Source: CBFHND01 sp965657085
Lineage (GTDB): Bacteria > Pseudomonadota > Alphaproteobacteria > Rhodobacterales > Rhodobacteraceae
Assembly (NCBI GenBank): GCA_965657085.1
Contig: CBFHND010000001.1
Location: 320,997-384,996 of the forward strand
Length of the DNA stretch: 64,000 nucleotides
Direction: 5' to 3'
Every line of letters starts with the position of its first letter. Position 1 is the stretch's first letter. The position numbers and the translations under genes are program-made. Below the pieces are notes generated by a model that was given only the letters and a program-made list of their open reading frames with translations, had not been told where the DNA came from and did no database searches. Below, piece after piece: positions 35,981 through 45,353 of the stretch.

Positions 35981-38830
35981 TCACTCCGCCGCCTCGGCAT
36001 AGTCCTCCATCGGGGGGCAGGTGCAGACCAGGTGACGATCGCCAAAGACGTTGTCGACCCGGTTGACCGGCGGCCAGTATTTGTCCACCCGGAAGGCGCC
36101 GGGCGGAAAGCACCCCTGTTCGCGGCTGTAGGGGCGGTCCCAGTCCTTGACCAGATCCTCCATCGTATGAGGCGCGTTCTTCAGCGGGTTGTTCGCGCCA
36201 TCAATGCGCCCGTCTTCGATGTCGGCAATCTCGGCGCGGATGGCCAGCATCGCATCGCAGAAGCGGTCAAGCTCCGCCTTGGTTTCGCTTTCCGTGGGCT
36301 CCACCATCAAGGTCCCAGCCACCGGCCAGCTCATGGTGGGTGCGTGGAACCCGCAATCCATCAGCCGTTTGGCGATGTCCTCGACCGTGACGCCCGCGCT
36401 TTCCTCAAAGGGGCGCACATCAAGGATGCATTCATGCGCCACGCGTCCGGTTGGCCCTTTGTAGAGCACGTCAAACGCCCCTTCGAGCCGCCGCGCAATG
36501 TAGTTGGCATTGAGGATCGCGACCCGCGTCGCCTGTGTCAGCCCCGCACCGCCCATCATCAGGCAGTAGGCCCAACTGATTGGCAGAAGGGAGGGCGAGC
36601 CGTAGGGTGCCGCACTGACAGGCCCTTCGGCGCCGCCGGTTTCCGGGTGACCGGGCAGATGCGGCACAAGGTGCGCCTTGACGCCGATGGGGCCCATGCC
36701 CGGGCCGCCTCCGCCGTGGGGGATGCAGAAGGTCTTGTGCAGGTTGAGGTGGCTCACGTCTCCTCCAAGATCCCCCGGACGGCTCAGCCCCACCATGGCG
36801 TTCATGTTGGCCCCGTCGATATAGACCTGTCCGCCATGTTCGTGCGTGATGGCCGTGACCTCATTCACCGTTTCCTCGAACACGCCGTGGGTTGAAGGAT
36901 AGGTGATCATGCAGCCCGCGAGCGTGTCGGAATACTGTTCGGCCTTGGTGCGGAAATCCTCGAGGTCGATGTCGCCGTTCGCCGCCGATATCACCGGCAC
37001 CACCTTCCATCCGACCATCTGGGCCGAGGCGGGGTTGGTGCCATGCGCGCTCATCGGGATGAGGCAGATGTTGCGATGGCCCTGACCGTTGGCGCGGTGG
37101 TAGGCGGCGATGGTCAGAAGGCCCGCATATTCGCCCTGCGCGCCCGAATTGGGTTGCATGCTGATCGCGTCATAGCCGGTGATCTGGCAGAGCTTGGCGC
37201 TCAGATCCTCGATCATCTCGGCATAGCCTTTGGCCTGATCGGCGGGCGCAAAGGGATGCAACAGCGAAAATTCACGCCAACTGACGGGCATCATCTCGGC
37301 GGCTGAGTTCAGCTTCATCGTGCAGCTGCCCAAGGGGATCATCGCCCGGTCCAGCGCCAGATCGCGGTCCGCCAAGCGGCGCATGTAGCGCATCATTTCC
37401 GTCTCGGCCCGGTTCATGTGAAAGATCGGATGCGTGAGGTAATCCGACGTCCGCAGCACGTTCTCGGGCACATGGTAGTGCGGGGTATAATCCTTGTCCG
37501 CCCGGTCGATACCAAAGGCGCGCCAGACCGCTTCGATGTCTGCCGATCGGGTGCGTTCGTCCAGCGTGATGCCGATGCGGGTGTCCTCCACCATGCGCAG
37601 GTTGATCCCCTCGTCCACTGCCGATTTCATCACCGCCGCCTGCAAGGGGCCCACATCCACGGTGATGGTGTCAAAGAAGGTCGCGGGCCGCACGTCAAAG
37701 CCCGCCATCTTCAGACCCTCGGCCAGACGCGCGGTCTTGCGATGGATACGCTGGGCAATGGCCTTGAGGCCCTGTGGCCCGTGAAACACCGCGTACATCG
37801 ACGCCATGACCGCCAGCAGCGCCTGCGCCGTGCACACGTTCGACGTGGCCTTTTCGCGGCGGATATGCTGTTCGCGGGTCTGCAACGACAGCCGGTAGGC
37901 GCGGTTGCCGTGGCTGTCCACGCTGACCCCGACGATCCGGCCGGGCATCGCCCTCTTGAACGCATCGCGGCAGGCCATGTAGGCCGCGTGTGGCCCGCCA
38001 TACCCCACCGGCACGCCAAAGCGTTGGGTGCTGCCCACGGCAATGTCTGCCCCCATGGCACCGGGTTCTTTCAGCAGGGTCAGCGACAGGGGATCGGCGC
38101 TGACAATGCCGATCGCCTTGGCCGCATGCAGGGCCTCCATCTGCGGGGTGAAATCGCGCACGTGGCCGTAGGTGCCGGGATACTGGAAAATCGCGCCGAA
38201 CACCGCCTCGGCGTCCAGATCACGCGGATCACCCACGATCACCTCGATGCCCAGGGGGGCCGCGCGCGTCTTCATCACCGCGATGTTCTGGGGATGGCAA
38301 TCCTGATCGATGAAAAACGCGCCCGCCTTCGATTTGGCGACCCGCTGCGCCATGGTCATCGCCTCGGCGCAGGCGGTGGCTTCGTCCAGAAGGCTGGCAT
38401 TGGCGACCTCCAGCCCGGTCAGATCACTGACCATGGTCTGAAAGTTCAACAACGCCTCGAGCCGGCCCTGGCTGATCTCGGGCTGATAGGGCGTGTAGGC
38501 GGTGTACCACGCCGGGTTCTCCAGAATATTGCGCTGGATCGCGGGGGGCGTGACAGTGCCATGATACCCTTGCCCGATCAGGCTGGTCAGGACCTTGTTC
38601 TTGTTCGCCACCACGCGCATGTGATGCAAAAGCTCACGCTCGGACTTGGCTTTGCCGAACTCCAGTGGATCCTTCTGACGAATGGCGGGCGGCAGGGTGT
38701 CGTCGATCAGCGCCTCAAGATCAGCGGCCCCAACCACTTCCAGCATCGCCGCCATTTCGGCGGGCGACGGCCCGATATGACGGCGGTTGGCGAAATCATA
38801 TGGCAGATAGTCTGTCGGCTCAAAGCGCAT
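35981..38830 (-). CDS. gcvP: glycine dehydrogenase (decarboxylating), P protein
   Basis: PLP enzyme of the glycine cleavage system: decarboxylates glycine and hands the aminomethyl group to lipoyl-GcvH. 949 aa, the fused single-chain form: an N-terminal half-fold and a C-terminal catalytic half with the PLP lysine in HLNLHKTFCIPHGGGGPGMG. ATG 38830 has GGGAAAG upstream; an upstream in-frame start at 38899 was rejected. Third gene of the gcvT-gcvH-gcvP operon under a glycine riboswitch. Confidence 0.97.
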   Translation of the reverse strand: MRFEPTDYLPYDFANRRHIGPSPAEMAAMLEVVGAADLEALIDDTLPPAIRQKDPLEFGKAKSERELLHHMRVVANKNKVLTSLIGQGYHGTVTPPAIQRNILENPAWYTAYTPYQPEISQGRLEALLNFQTMVSDLTGLEVANASLLDEATACAEAMTMAQRVAKSKAGAFFIDQDCHPQNIAVMKTRAAPLGIEVIVGDPRDLDAEAVFGAIFQYPGTYGHVRDFTPQMEALHAAKAIGIVSADPLSLTLLKEPGAMGADIAVGSTQRFGVPVGYGGPHAAYMACRDAFKRAMPGRIVGVSVDSHGNRAYRLSLQTREQHIRREKATSNVCTAQALLAVMASMYAVFHGPQGLKAIAQRIHRKTARLAEGLKMAGFDVRPATFFDTITVDVGPLQAAVMKSAVDEGINLRMVEDTRIGITLDERTRSADIEAVWRAFGIDRADKDYTPHYHVPENVLRTSDYLTHPIFHMNRAETEMMRYMRRLADRDLALDRAMIPLGSCTMKLNSAAEMMPVSWREFSLLHPFAPADQAKGYAEMIEDLSAKLCQITGYDAISMQPNSGAQGEYAGLLTIAAYHRANGQGHRNICLIPMSAHGTNPASAQMVGWKVVPVISAANGDIDLEDFRTKAEQYSDTLAGCMITYPSTHGVFEETVNEVTAITHEHGGQVYIDGANMNAMVGLSRPGDLGGDVSHLNLHKTFCIPHGGGGPGMGPIGVKAHLVPHLPGHPETGGAEGPVSAAPYGSPSLLPISWAYCLMMGGAGLTQATRVAILNANYIARRLEGAFDVLYKGPTGRVAHECILDVRPFEESAGVTVEDIAKRLMDCGFHAPTMSWPVAGTLMVEPTESETKAELDRFCDAMLAIRAEIADIEDGRIDGANNPLKNAPHTMEDLVKDWDRPYSREQGCFPPGAFRVDKYWPPVNRVDNVFGDRHLVCTCPPMEDYAEAAE

Positions 38831-38935
38831 CCCACTTTCCCTTTCACGTTGCTGAACAAACTCCGGAAGAGCCCGAAGAACGGAGGCAGAGCCCCCCAAA
38901 TTACCATAAAGCGCCCGCGCAGCGGACCTTGATCG

Positions 38936-39295
38936 TTACCCGATGAAAGCGAGGTACTTGGCCTCGTCCATGAAATCATCAAGCTGTGCGGGGTCGCTGA
39001 TCTTCATCTTGAAGAACCATGCCTCGCCCTGCGGATCGGCGTTGACCATGCCGGGATCGTCCACGATGGCCTCGTTCACCTCGGTGATCTCGCCATCTAC
39101 CGGGGCAAGGATGTCGGACGCCGCCTTGACCGATTCAATCACCACGATTTCGTCGTCCTTGCTGACGGTTGTGCCGACCTCGGGCAGTTCGACAAAGACG
39201 ACATCGCCCAGCTGTTCGGCGGCATGGGAGGTGATGCCCACCACCATTTCATCGCCATCCTCGCGCAGCCATTCGTGTTCTTCTGTGAATTTCAT
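38936..39295 (-). CDS. gcvH: glycine cleavage system H protein
   Basis: 119-aa lipoyl carrier protein shuttling the aminomethyl intermediate between P, T and L proteins. The lipoyl-lysine context ESVKAASDI and the opening KFTEEHEWL are classic. AGGAG precedes the ATG. It lies 27 bp after gcvT and 105 bp before gcvP. Confidence 0.97.
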   Translation of the reverse strand: MKFTEEHEWLREDGDEMVVGITSHAAEQLGDVVFVELPEVGTTVSKDDEIVVIESVKAASDILAPVDGEITEVNEAIVDDPGMVNADPQGEAWFFKMKISDPAQLDDFMDEAKYLAFIG

Positions 39296-39322
39296 GGGGT
39301 CTTCTCCTGTTGGTCGTGTTGG

Positions 39323-40432
39323 CTATCGTTTGAAATTGGCAGGGACAAAGGGCAGGCGTTCGACCGTAACGGCCATGCGCTTGCCGCGCACCTCTCCGAA
39401 CAGCGAGGTGCCGGGGGCGGCATGATCGCGCGCGACGTACCCCATGGCCACGGGGCCGCCAACGGTGGGGCCAAAGCCGCCGGAGGTGACGTGACCCACC
39501 GGCGTCGTGTCGGTTTCGGTGGCAAAGATTTCGACCCCTGCGCGCATCGGCGCGCGGCCTTCGGGGCGCAGGCCGACGCGCAGTTGCGCACCGGCGTCCA
39601 GGGCGACATCCGCGCCCGGAAAACCGCCTGCACGGTCACCTCCGGGGCGGCGCGCCTTTTGGACGGCCCACATCAGGCCCGCATCCGCCGGCGTTGTGGT
39701 GGCATCGATGTCATTGCCGTAAAGGCACAGCCCTGCTTCGAGCCGCAAGCTGTCGCGCGCCCCAAGGCCGATGGGGGCCACACCGTCTTGCGCCAGCAGA
39801 ACGCGCACCAGCGCTTCGGCCTCGGCCGCAAGCACCGAAATCTCGAAGCCGTCTTCGCCAGTGTAGCCCGACCGCGAAGCCCACACGGCGGTCCCGTTCA
39901 AATCCAAATCCGCCACATCCATGAACCGCATCTCCGCCGCGCGCCGGTCGAGGGCTGACACGGCGGCTTCGGCCCCCGGCCCCTGCACCGCGATCAGCGC
40001 GCGATCGGTCAGCGGCGTCACTGTCACGCCAATCAGACCGTTGCGCATCCGGGCGATATCGGCGTCTTTGCAGGCGGCATTGACCACCACCAGCAACTCA
40101 TCGCCGCGCCGCGCGAACATCAGGTCGTCTTCGATCCCGCCTGCATCGTTGGTGAAAAAGCCGTAGCGTTGGCGGGCGTCCTTCAGGCCCAAAACGTCCT
40201 GTGGCACCAGCGTCTCGAACGCGCGCGCAACGGTGTCCCACGACCCGGCGGACAGGATCACCTGCCCCATGTGGCTGACATCGAAAAGCCCCGTGGCCGC
40301 GCGGGTGTGATTGTGTTCGCCCATCACGCCCATGGGGTATTGCACTGGCATGTCGTACCCGGCGAAGGGCACCATTTTGGCCCCAAGCTCAACATGAAGA
40401 TCATATAGCGGTGTGCGCTTCGTATCAGACAT
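39323..40432 (-). CDS. gcvT: aminomethyltransferase, glycine cleavage T protein
   Basis: Transfers the methylene from aminomethyl-lipoyl-GcvH to tetrahydrofolate, releasing ammonia. 369 aa from ATG 40432 with AGAGAGG upstream; the open frame to 40762 runs through the riboswitch and is not coding. Recognisable parts are TPLYDLHVELGAKMVPFAGYDMPVQY, GLFDVSHMGQV and GYTGEDGFEI, with the C-terminal barrel GHVTSGGF. First gene of the operon. Confidence 0.96.
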   Translation of the reverse strand: MSDTKRTPLYDLHVELGAKMVPFAGYDMPVQYPMGVMGEHNHTRAATGLFDVSHMGQVILSAGSWDTVARAFETLVPQDVLGLKDARQRYGFFTNDAGGIEDDLMFARRGDELLVVVNAACKDADIARMRNGLIGVTVTPLTDRALIAVQGPGAEAAVSALDRRAAEMRFMDVADLDLNGTAVWASRSGYTGEDGFEISVLAAEAEALVRVLLAQDGVAPIGLGARDSLRLEAGLCLYGNDIDATTTPADAGLMWAVQKARRPGGDRAGGFPGADVALDAGAQLRVGLRPEGRAPMRAGVEIFATETDTTPVGHVTSGGFGPTVGGPVAMGYVARDHAAPGTSLFGEVRGKRMAVTVERLPFVPANFKR

Positions 40433-40513
40433 CCGGCCTCTCTTTCGCCGGGTCTTCAACGGGTGAAAACGGTCCGGCATCCTGCGCGCACCCATCTGGA
40501 TGCGCAGCGTGAT

Positions 40514-40668
40514 GCCCCCTCTGTCCTTTCGCCTGAGATCGTTATCCCTTCGGCGGACGCATGTTTCGCGCCTCTCTCCAGAGTGTGTCGGCACGTCGCG
40601 GTCCTGAGGCCTGAGAGTTTCCGGGGCGGTTGCTCCTTCGGCACCGGCGTATGGCCGGTTCTCCCACG
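40514..40668 (-). promoter_or_regulatory. tandem glycine riboswitch
   Basis: Two successive aptamer-like units in the gcvT leader. Each has a GGGAGA/GGAGAGA opening, a GCCGAAGG core (40634-40643 and about 40546-40555), a CTCAGGC segment and a closing GGAC. Both precede gcvT by about 80 bp. Glycine binding is expected to turn on gcvTHP. The expression platform was not resolved. Confidence 0.88.
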
Positions 40669-40760
40669 ATGTGCACCTTATTCGTAAGCCGGGGCATGGC
40701 ACCGCGTCAACCTGTTTGGCAGGCGTTGACAAATCGCGCACGTCTGGCCCATCTGTGCAC

Positions 40761-41324
40761 ATGCAAACCCCTTTTTTCTTTGGCTACGGCAGCCTCGTCA
40801 ACCGCGCCACCCACAGCTATCCCGGCGCGCAGGTTGCCACTTTGACCGGATGGCGGCGGGCCTGGGTGCGTTCGAAACGGCGCGACGATGTCGTGTATCT
40901 GACGGCGGTTCCGGACCCAAAGGCACGAATCGCGGGGCTTGTCGCGGCGGTGCCCGGCGCGGACTGGGAGGCGCTGGATCAGCGCGAGGCCGGCTATGCA
41001 CGCCGGGACGCCACGGCAGTGGTTGCGCCTGTCGTGGCCTCTTCTGTTGCGGTTTACGCGATCGATCCCGTGGACATGTGCGACGACGGCAGCCATCACA
41101 TTCTTCTGAGCTATCTCGATGTGGTTGTTCAGGGGTTCCTGCGCGAATTCGGGCCGCAAGGTGTTGCGGATTTCTTTGCCACCACCAGCGGATGGGACAC
41201 GCCCATTCTGGATGATCGCGCGCGCCCCATCTATTCAAGGCATCAAGTTCTGAGTGCCGAGGAGCGCGGGTTGGTCGATGACCACCTGTACGCGTCAGCG
41301 GCGCAGGTTCAGCAGCGCGTGTAG
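40761..41324 (+). CDS. gamma-glutamylcyclotransferase-like protein
   Basis: 187-aa protein with the GGCT/AIG2-like fold opening FFFGYGSLVNR (nucleotide-free P-loop-like FGYGSL motif) and a Glu-containing stretch LDQREAGYARRDATAV that supplies the general base in this family. The substrate (gamma-glutamyl peptides or another) is unknown. ATG 40761 was used; the longer frame from 40671 overlaps the riboswitch region. It is divergent from gcvT, and its 3' end overlaps the convergent MATE gene by 30 bp. Confidence 0.8.
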   Translation: MQTPFFFGYGSLVNRATHSYPGAQVATLTGWRRAWVRSKRRDDVVYLTAVPDPKARIAGLVAAVPGADWEALDQREAGYARRDATAVVAPVVASSVAVYAIDPVDMCDDGSHHILLSYLDVVVQGFLREFGPQGVADFFATTSGWDTPILDDRARPIYSRHQVLSAEERGLVDDHLYASAAQVQQRV

Positions 41325-42686
41325 GCGGCCCTGACGTTCGAAGGGGGCCTTGGGTGCAGCCTTGCCACCCTCGGCGATCACCCTGCGGGCCAACAGCCAC
41401 GCGACCCCGCCGAAGATCACGCCTGCCGCAGATTGCCCGATCAGCACACCGGGTGCGCCGAACCATGCAGCGCCCAGCGCCACCGCCGGGATCATTGCAG
41501 CGGTGTTGCGTCCCCAGTTCATCCACGTCGAATAGAACGGGTGGCCGAGGTTGTTGAACGCCGCGTTCGACACGAAGAGCACACCGTTGAAGAAGAAGGC
41601 CAGCGCCAGCGGGCCACAGAAGAGGTAGACCAGCGTGCGGGTGATGCCCTGCGCGTCGAACAGGGCCGCGATCAGCGGGCGCAGGCCAAAGAGAACGCCT
41701 GCGACCAGCACGATGACCACGGCAGTAAAGATCAGGGCCGCGTTGAACCCCCGGCGCACCCGGCCATGATCGCCTGCGCCAAAGTTCTGGCCGATGATCG
41801 GGCCGACAGCCCCCGACAGCGCAAAGATCACGCCGAAGGACACCGGCGTCAGCCGGGCCACGATCGCCATGCCCGCCACCGCGTCTTCGCCGAATTGGGC
41901 CATGGCGCGGGTCACGATGGCCTGCCCCACGGGCGTTGCCAATTGGGTCAGGATCGCGGGAACTGCGATGGCGAGGATCGGGCGGAAATCGGCGCGCAGG
42001 CCCTCCATGTCAGGCCGGGCGATGCCACCGTGGTGGCGCAGGATCGGCAACAGTGCGGTGCCCGCGATGGTCACCCGCGCCGCGACCGAAGCCAGCGCCG
42101 CACCGGTCAGTTCCAGATCGAGGCCAAAGATCAGGATCGGGTCCAGAACGGCATTCACCGCACCGCCATAGATCGTGGCCATCATCGCGCGGCGCGCATC
42201 ACCATGCGCGCGCAGGATGGTGCCGCCCATCATCCCCACCAGCAACAGCGGAAGCGACGGGACAATGATGCGCAGGTAATGTCCGGCCAATTCCGCCGTG
42301 TGACCTTCGGCACCGATCAGGCGCACCAGACCATCGATATTGAACCACACCAAAGCCGCGAAAAGCACACCAAAGCCTATGCCGAAGACAAGGCCGTGGC
42401 TGGTGCGCTTGTGAGCCAGAGCCGTATCGCCTGCCCCCAGCGCACGCGCCACCAGTGCGCCCACAGCGATTGCCATGCCGATGCTGAAAGAGGTGGTAAA
42501 GAACAGGACCGCGCCCGCATAGCCGACGGCGGCGGCCAGTTCCGCCTTGCCCAGCATGGCGATGAACACCATGTCGATGAAATCCACCAGAAACACGGCC
42601 ATCAAGCCGACGCTGGCGGTCAGGGACATCACCGTCACATGACCCAGAAGCGACCCGCTGAGGAATTTGGCCTGACCCTCAGCCAT
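41295..42686 (-). CDS. MATE-family efflux transporter
   Basis: 463-aa inner-membrane antiporter with about twelve helices in two repeats. Family stretches are FIDMVFIAMLGKAELAAAVG and, in the second repeat, GAVGPIIGQNFGAGDH. Likely exports drugs or metabolites in exchange for sodium or protons; substrate unknown. It starts six bases after the gltX stop, so the two may be co-transcribed. Confidence 0.88.
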   Translation of the reverse strand: MAEGQAKFLSGSLLGHVTVMSLTASVGLMAVFLVDFIDMVFIAMLGKAELAAAVGYAGAVLFFTTSFSIGMAIAVGALVARALGAGDTALAHKRTSHGLVFGIGFGVLFAALVWFNIDGLVRLIGAEGHTAELAGHYLRIIVPSLPLLLVGMMGGTILRAHGDARRAMMATIYGGAVNAVLDPILIFGLDLELTGAALASVAARVTIAGTALLPILRHHGGIARPDMEGLRADFRPILAIAVPAILTQLATPVGQAIVTRAMAQFGEDAVAGMAIVARLTPVSFGVIFALSGAVGPIIGQNFGAGDHGRVRRGFNAALIFTAVVIVLVAGVLFGLRPLIAALFDAQGITRTLVYLFCGPLALAFFFNGVLFVSNAAFNNLGHPFYSTWMNWGRNTAAMIPAVALGAAWFGAPGVLIGQSAAGVIFGGVAWLLARRVIAEGGKAAPKAPFERQGRLHALLNLRR

Positions 42687-42692
42687 CCGCGA

Positions 42693-44018
42693 TTACCCGC
42701 GCGCCTTGATCACCTGCAACAGCGGCATGACCTTGCTCATGTCCGGGCCGTGGCTTTGCCCTGTCAACGCCTTGCGCAGCGGCATGAAAAGGCCCCGGCC
42801 CTTTCGGCCTGTGGCCTCTTTCACGGATGCGGTCCATACGCCCCATGTATCCCCATCGAACGGGCCTTCGGGCAGCATCGCCATGGCTGCGGCCACGAAA
42901 TCTGCATCTTCGGCGTCGATGTCCGGCGTGGCCCCGTCGCGGAACATGGTCCACCAACCCGCGAGGTCATTCAGGGTCGAGATGTTTTCGCGCGTCACGT
43001 CCCAGAAGGCTGGGGCGAGATCGGCAGGCACGCCCAGCGCATCGATGTGGCCCTGAACATCGGCAAGCGACAGCGTTTGCAGGTAGCGGCCCGTGAGGGG
43101 GTAAAGGTCTTCGGCGTCGAACTTGGTCGGTGCGGACCCAAAGCGCGAGATGTCGAACCCTTCGACCAGTTCGGCCATGTCGGTGCGCAACTCCACCGGA
43201 TCGCTGGAGCCGAGCCGCGCCATCAGGCTGAGCAGTGCCATGGGCTGCACGCCTGCCGCGCGCAGATCGCGCAGGGCCAGCGTACCCAGACGTTTCGACA
43301 GCGCTTCGCCCTGTGGGCCGGTCAGCAACGAATGGTGGGCAAAGCGCGGTGGCGTGGCACCCAGCGCGTTGATGATCTGAATCTGCGTGGCGGTGTTGGT
43401 CACATGGTCGGAACCGCGCACCACGTCCGTCACGCCCATTTCGGTGTCATCGACAACAGAGGCTATGGTATACAGCACCTGCCCGTCGCCGCGGATCAGA
43501 ACCGGGTCAGACACGCTGGCGGCATCGATACTGATGTCGCCCAGAATGCCATCGGTCCATTCGATGCGTTCGTGATCCAGCTTGAAGCGCCACACACCGT
43601 TGCCGCGTTCGGCACGCAGGGCATCGCGTTCCGCGTCAGACAGCGCCAATGCGGCGCGGTCGTAAACGGGCGGTTTGCCCATGTTGAGCTGTTTCTTGCG
43701 CTTGAGGTCGAGTTCGGTGGGTGTCTCGAACGCCTCGTAGAAGCGACCGGCCGCGCGCAATTGATCCGCCGCCTCGGCGTAGCGGTCCAGACGTTCGGAT
43801 TGCCGTTCCACCCGGTCCCAATGCAGGCCCAGCCATTCCAGATCCTGCTTGATCGCGTCGACGTATTCTTCCTTCGACCGTTCGGGGTCGGTGTCGTCGA
43901 TGCGCAGGATGAAGGTGCCGCCAGCCTTGCGGGCAATGAGGTAGTTCATCAGCGCGGTGCGCAGGTTGCCGATGTGGATATAGCCCGTGGGCGAAGGGGC
44001 AAAACGGGTGGTGGTCAT
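42693..44018 (-). CDS. gltX: glutamate--tRNA ligase
   Basis: Charges tRNA-Glu (and possibly tRNA-Gln) with glutamate. 441 aa of the class I fold: HIGH-type motif GYIHIGNLRTAL, ATP/adenylate region RIDDTDPERSKEEY, KMSKS-type loop as ALSKRLG, and a C-terminal anticodon-binding helical domain. ATG 44018 gives MTTTRFAPSPTG, the family start. Alphaproteobacteria often have two GluRS paralogues; which one this is cannot be told from the window. Confidence 0.94.
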   Translation of the reverse strand: MTTTRFAPSPTGYIHIGNLRTALMNYLIARKAGGTFILRIDDTDPERSKEEYVDAIKQDLEWLGLHWDRVERQSERLDRYAEAADQLRAAGRFYEAFETPTELDLKRKKQLNMGKPPVYDRAALALSDAERDALRAERGNGVWRFKLDHERIEWTDGILGDISIDAASVSDPVLIRGDGQVLYTIASVVDDTEMGVTDVVRGSDHVTNTATQIQIINALGATPPRFAHHSLLTGPQGEALSKRLGTLALRDLRAAGVQPMALLSLMARLGSSDPVELRTDMAELVEGFDISRFGSAPTKFDAEDLYPLTGRYLQTLSLADVQGHIDALGVPADLAPAFWDVTRENISTLNDLAGWWTMFRDGATPDIDAEDADFVAAAMAMLPEGPFDGDTWGVWTASVKEATGRKGRGLFMPLRKALTGQSHGPDMSKVMPLLQVIKARG

Positions 44019-44229
44019 GGGTGTCTCCTGTTGGCCCTGCCTTGTCACAGGGCGCGCGCCTTGTCCAGCAATCGCGCCGTTTTGCGGCCCCTCTCAGGTC
44101 GGGCGCACCGGCCAGTGATCTGCCAGATCGTCAAGCCCGGCCCGGATCAATTCGCCCAGAACGTCGAGGTCGATATCTGCAAGATGTCTGCATGGCGCAT
44201 ATCCTAGCACATTTTGACCCTTGCGTCTG

Positions 44230-45264
44230 TCAGGCCGCGGGCTGCACAAACAGAAAACTGGGCGGTGCGGTCGTGGTATCTGCCTGCTGCAATCCCAATG
44301 ATTTTCGCAGAAACTGTGCTTCATGGCGCAGCAGGAACTGACGCGCGGGCGACATGGGTTGCATCGGGTTCCGGGCCGTGACCGTGGCCAGTTCAGCTTG
44401 CGCCTGCGGGCTGAGAACCCCGTTCAGGTCGTCCCCAAGGTACAGGCTTTCACTGACCATGCCTTGGGCGGTCAGCATCTCGTGGCGTGCAAAAAGCAGG
44501 TGATGGTATGTCACCATGGCCGTGTTGACCCGCCGCACCTTAATGCCATCGACCAGGAATTTCGCAGGTACCAGAACTTCGGCCTCATCAAACAACAGGC
44601 CTGTCCAGACGTTCGAGATCAGCACACGGTGTTGCGGTGACACGATCAGGGGCGCGGACCCGCCCAAAACCTCGGGTGCAATGGTGATCGGGGCACCGCG
44701 CCCCAATCCCGGCACCTGCGACGACGTGCACCACAGGATCGGTTGCGGCCCATGATCGCGCGTCTCGACCAAATCGCCGGGGCCAAGCCGTTGCACCGGG
44801 CGGGGTCCGTCGGGTGTATCGATCAGTGTTCCGGACACAAAACAGGCATAGCGATAGGTCCCGGCGTCCTGATCGGTGGTATAAAACCCGGGCGAATTGC
44901 CCCCGGAGGAATTGTCAGAAAACCAGGTTTCCAGATCAAAATTCGGAGACCATACGACTTGGATCAGGTTGCCCGATGGATCCAGCCCCTCGAACACGAC
45001 GGCCCCTTCGTTGCCGGACATCGGGTCGGTTCGGATGACGGTGGCATTGGCGATCGACGTGCCGCCGTTGCCGGCGAAAGACACGGAATAGGTGTCGCCC
45101 AATGAAAAGAGCCGCCCGTCATCATCACCGGCCTGAGAGGTGATAACGAGGTTCTTGGTCGAGTTTGGCGGATAATCGAACGTGCTGGTGCCTGCACCAT
45201 CGTTGACGTTGGCGCCGGTTGATACAGCGAATTCATTGTCTTCTGCGTAGTAACTGAACGCCAT
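44230..45264 (-). CDS. Hint-domain protein
   Basis: 344 aa: residues 1-135 are a beta-rich, Asp/Gly/Ser-rich segment without signal peptide, then a Hint (hedgehog/intein-type) domain from about 138. Its first residue Cys lies in YACFVSGTLI, followed by DTPDGPRPVQRLGPGDLVETRDHGPQPILW, a conserved His in SPQHRVLI, and a His pair in VTYHHLLF. Such Hint_2 proteins are common in the Roseobacter group; autocatalytic cleavage is possible but not shown. No host-protein fusion after the domain. Confidence 0.82.
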   Translation of the reverse strand: MAFSYYAEDNEFAVSTGANVNDGAGTSTFDYPPNSTKNLVITSQAGDDDGRLFSLGDTYSVSFAGNGGTSIANATVIRTDPMSGNEGAVVFEGLDPSGNLIQVVWSPNFDLETWFSDNSSGGNSPGFYTTDQDAGTYRYACFVSGTLIDTPDGPRPVQRLGPGDLVETRDHGPQPILWCTSSQVPGLGRGAPITIAPEVLGGSAPLIVSPQHRVLISNVWTGLLFDEAEVLVPAKFLVDGIKVRRVNTAMVTYHHLLFARHEMLTAQGMVSESLYLGDDLNGVLSPQAQAELATVTARNPMQPMSPARQFLLRHEAQFLRKSLGLQQADTTTAPPSFLFVQPAA

Positions 45265-45353
45265 GTGTGTCCCTTTCCCGGCACGATAGGTGTCAGGAAA
45301 GGCTTGCGCTCAAACTAAGGCCTCAGCAGAAAGTGCCTAAAATTTGTGCGTAA

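Noticed and set aside
41433..44207. Very long plus-strand open frame (about 920 codons)
   Set aside because: Antisense to the MATE and gltX genes with typical shadow composition (His, Gln, Arg rich).
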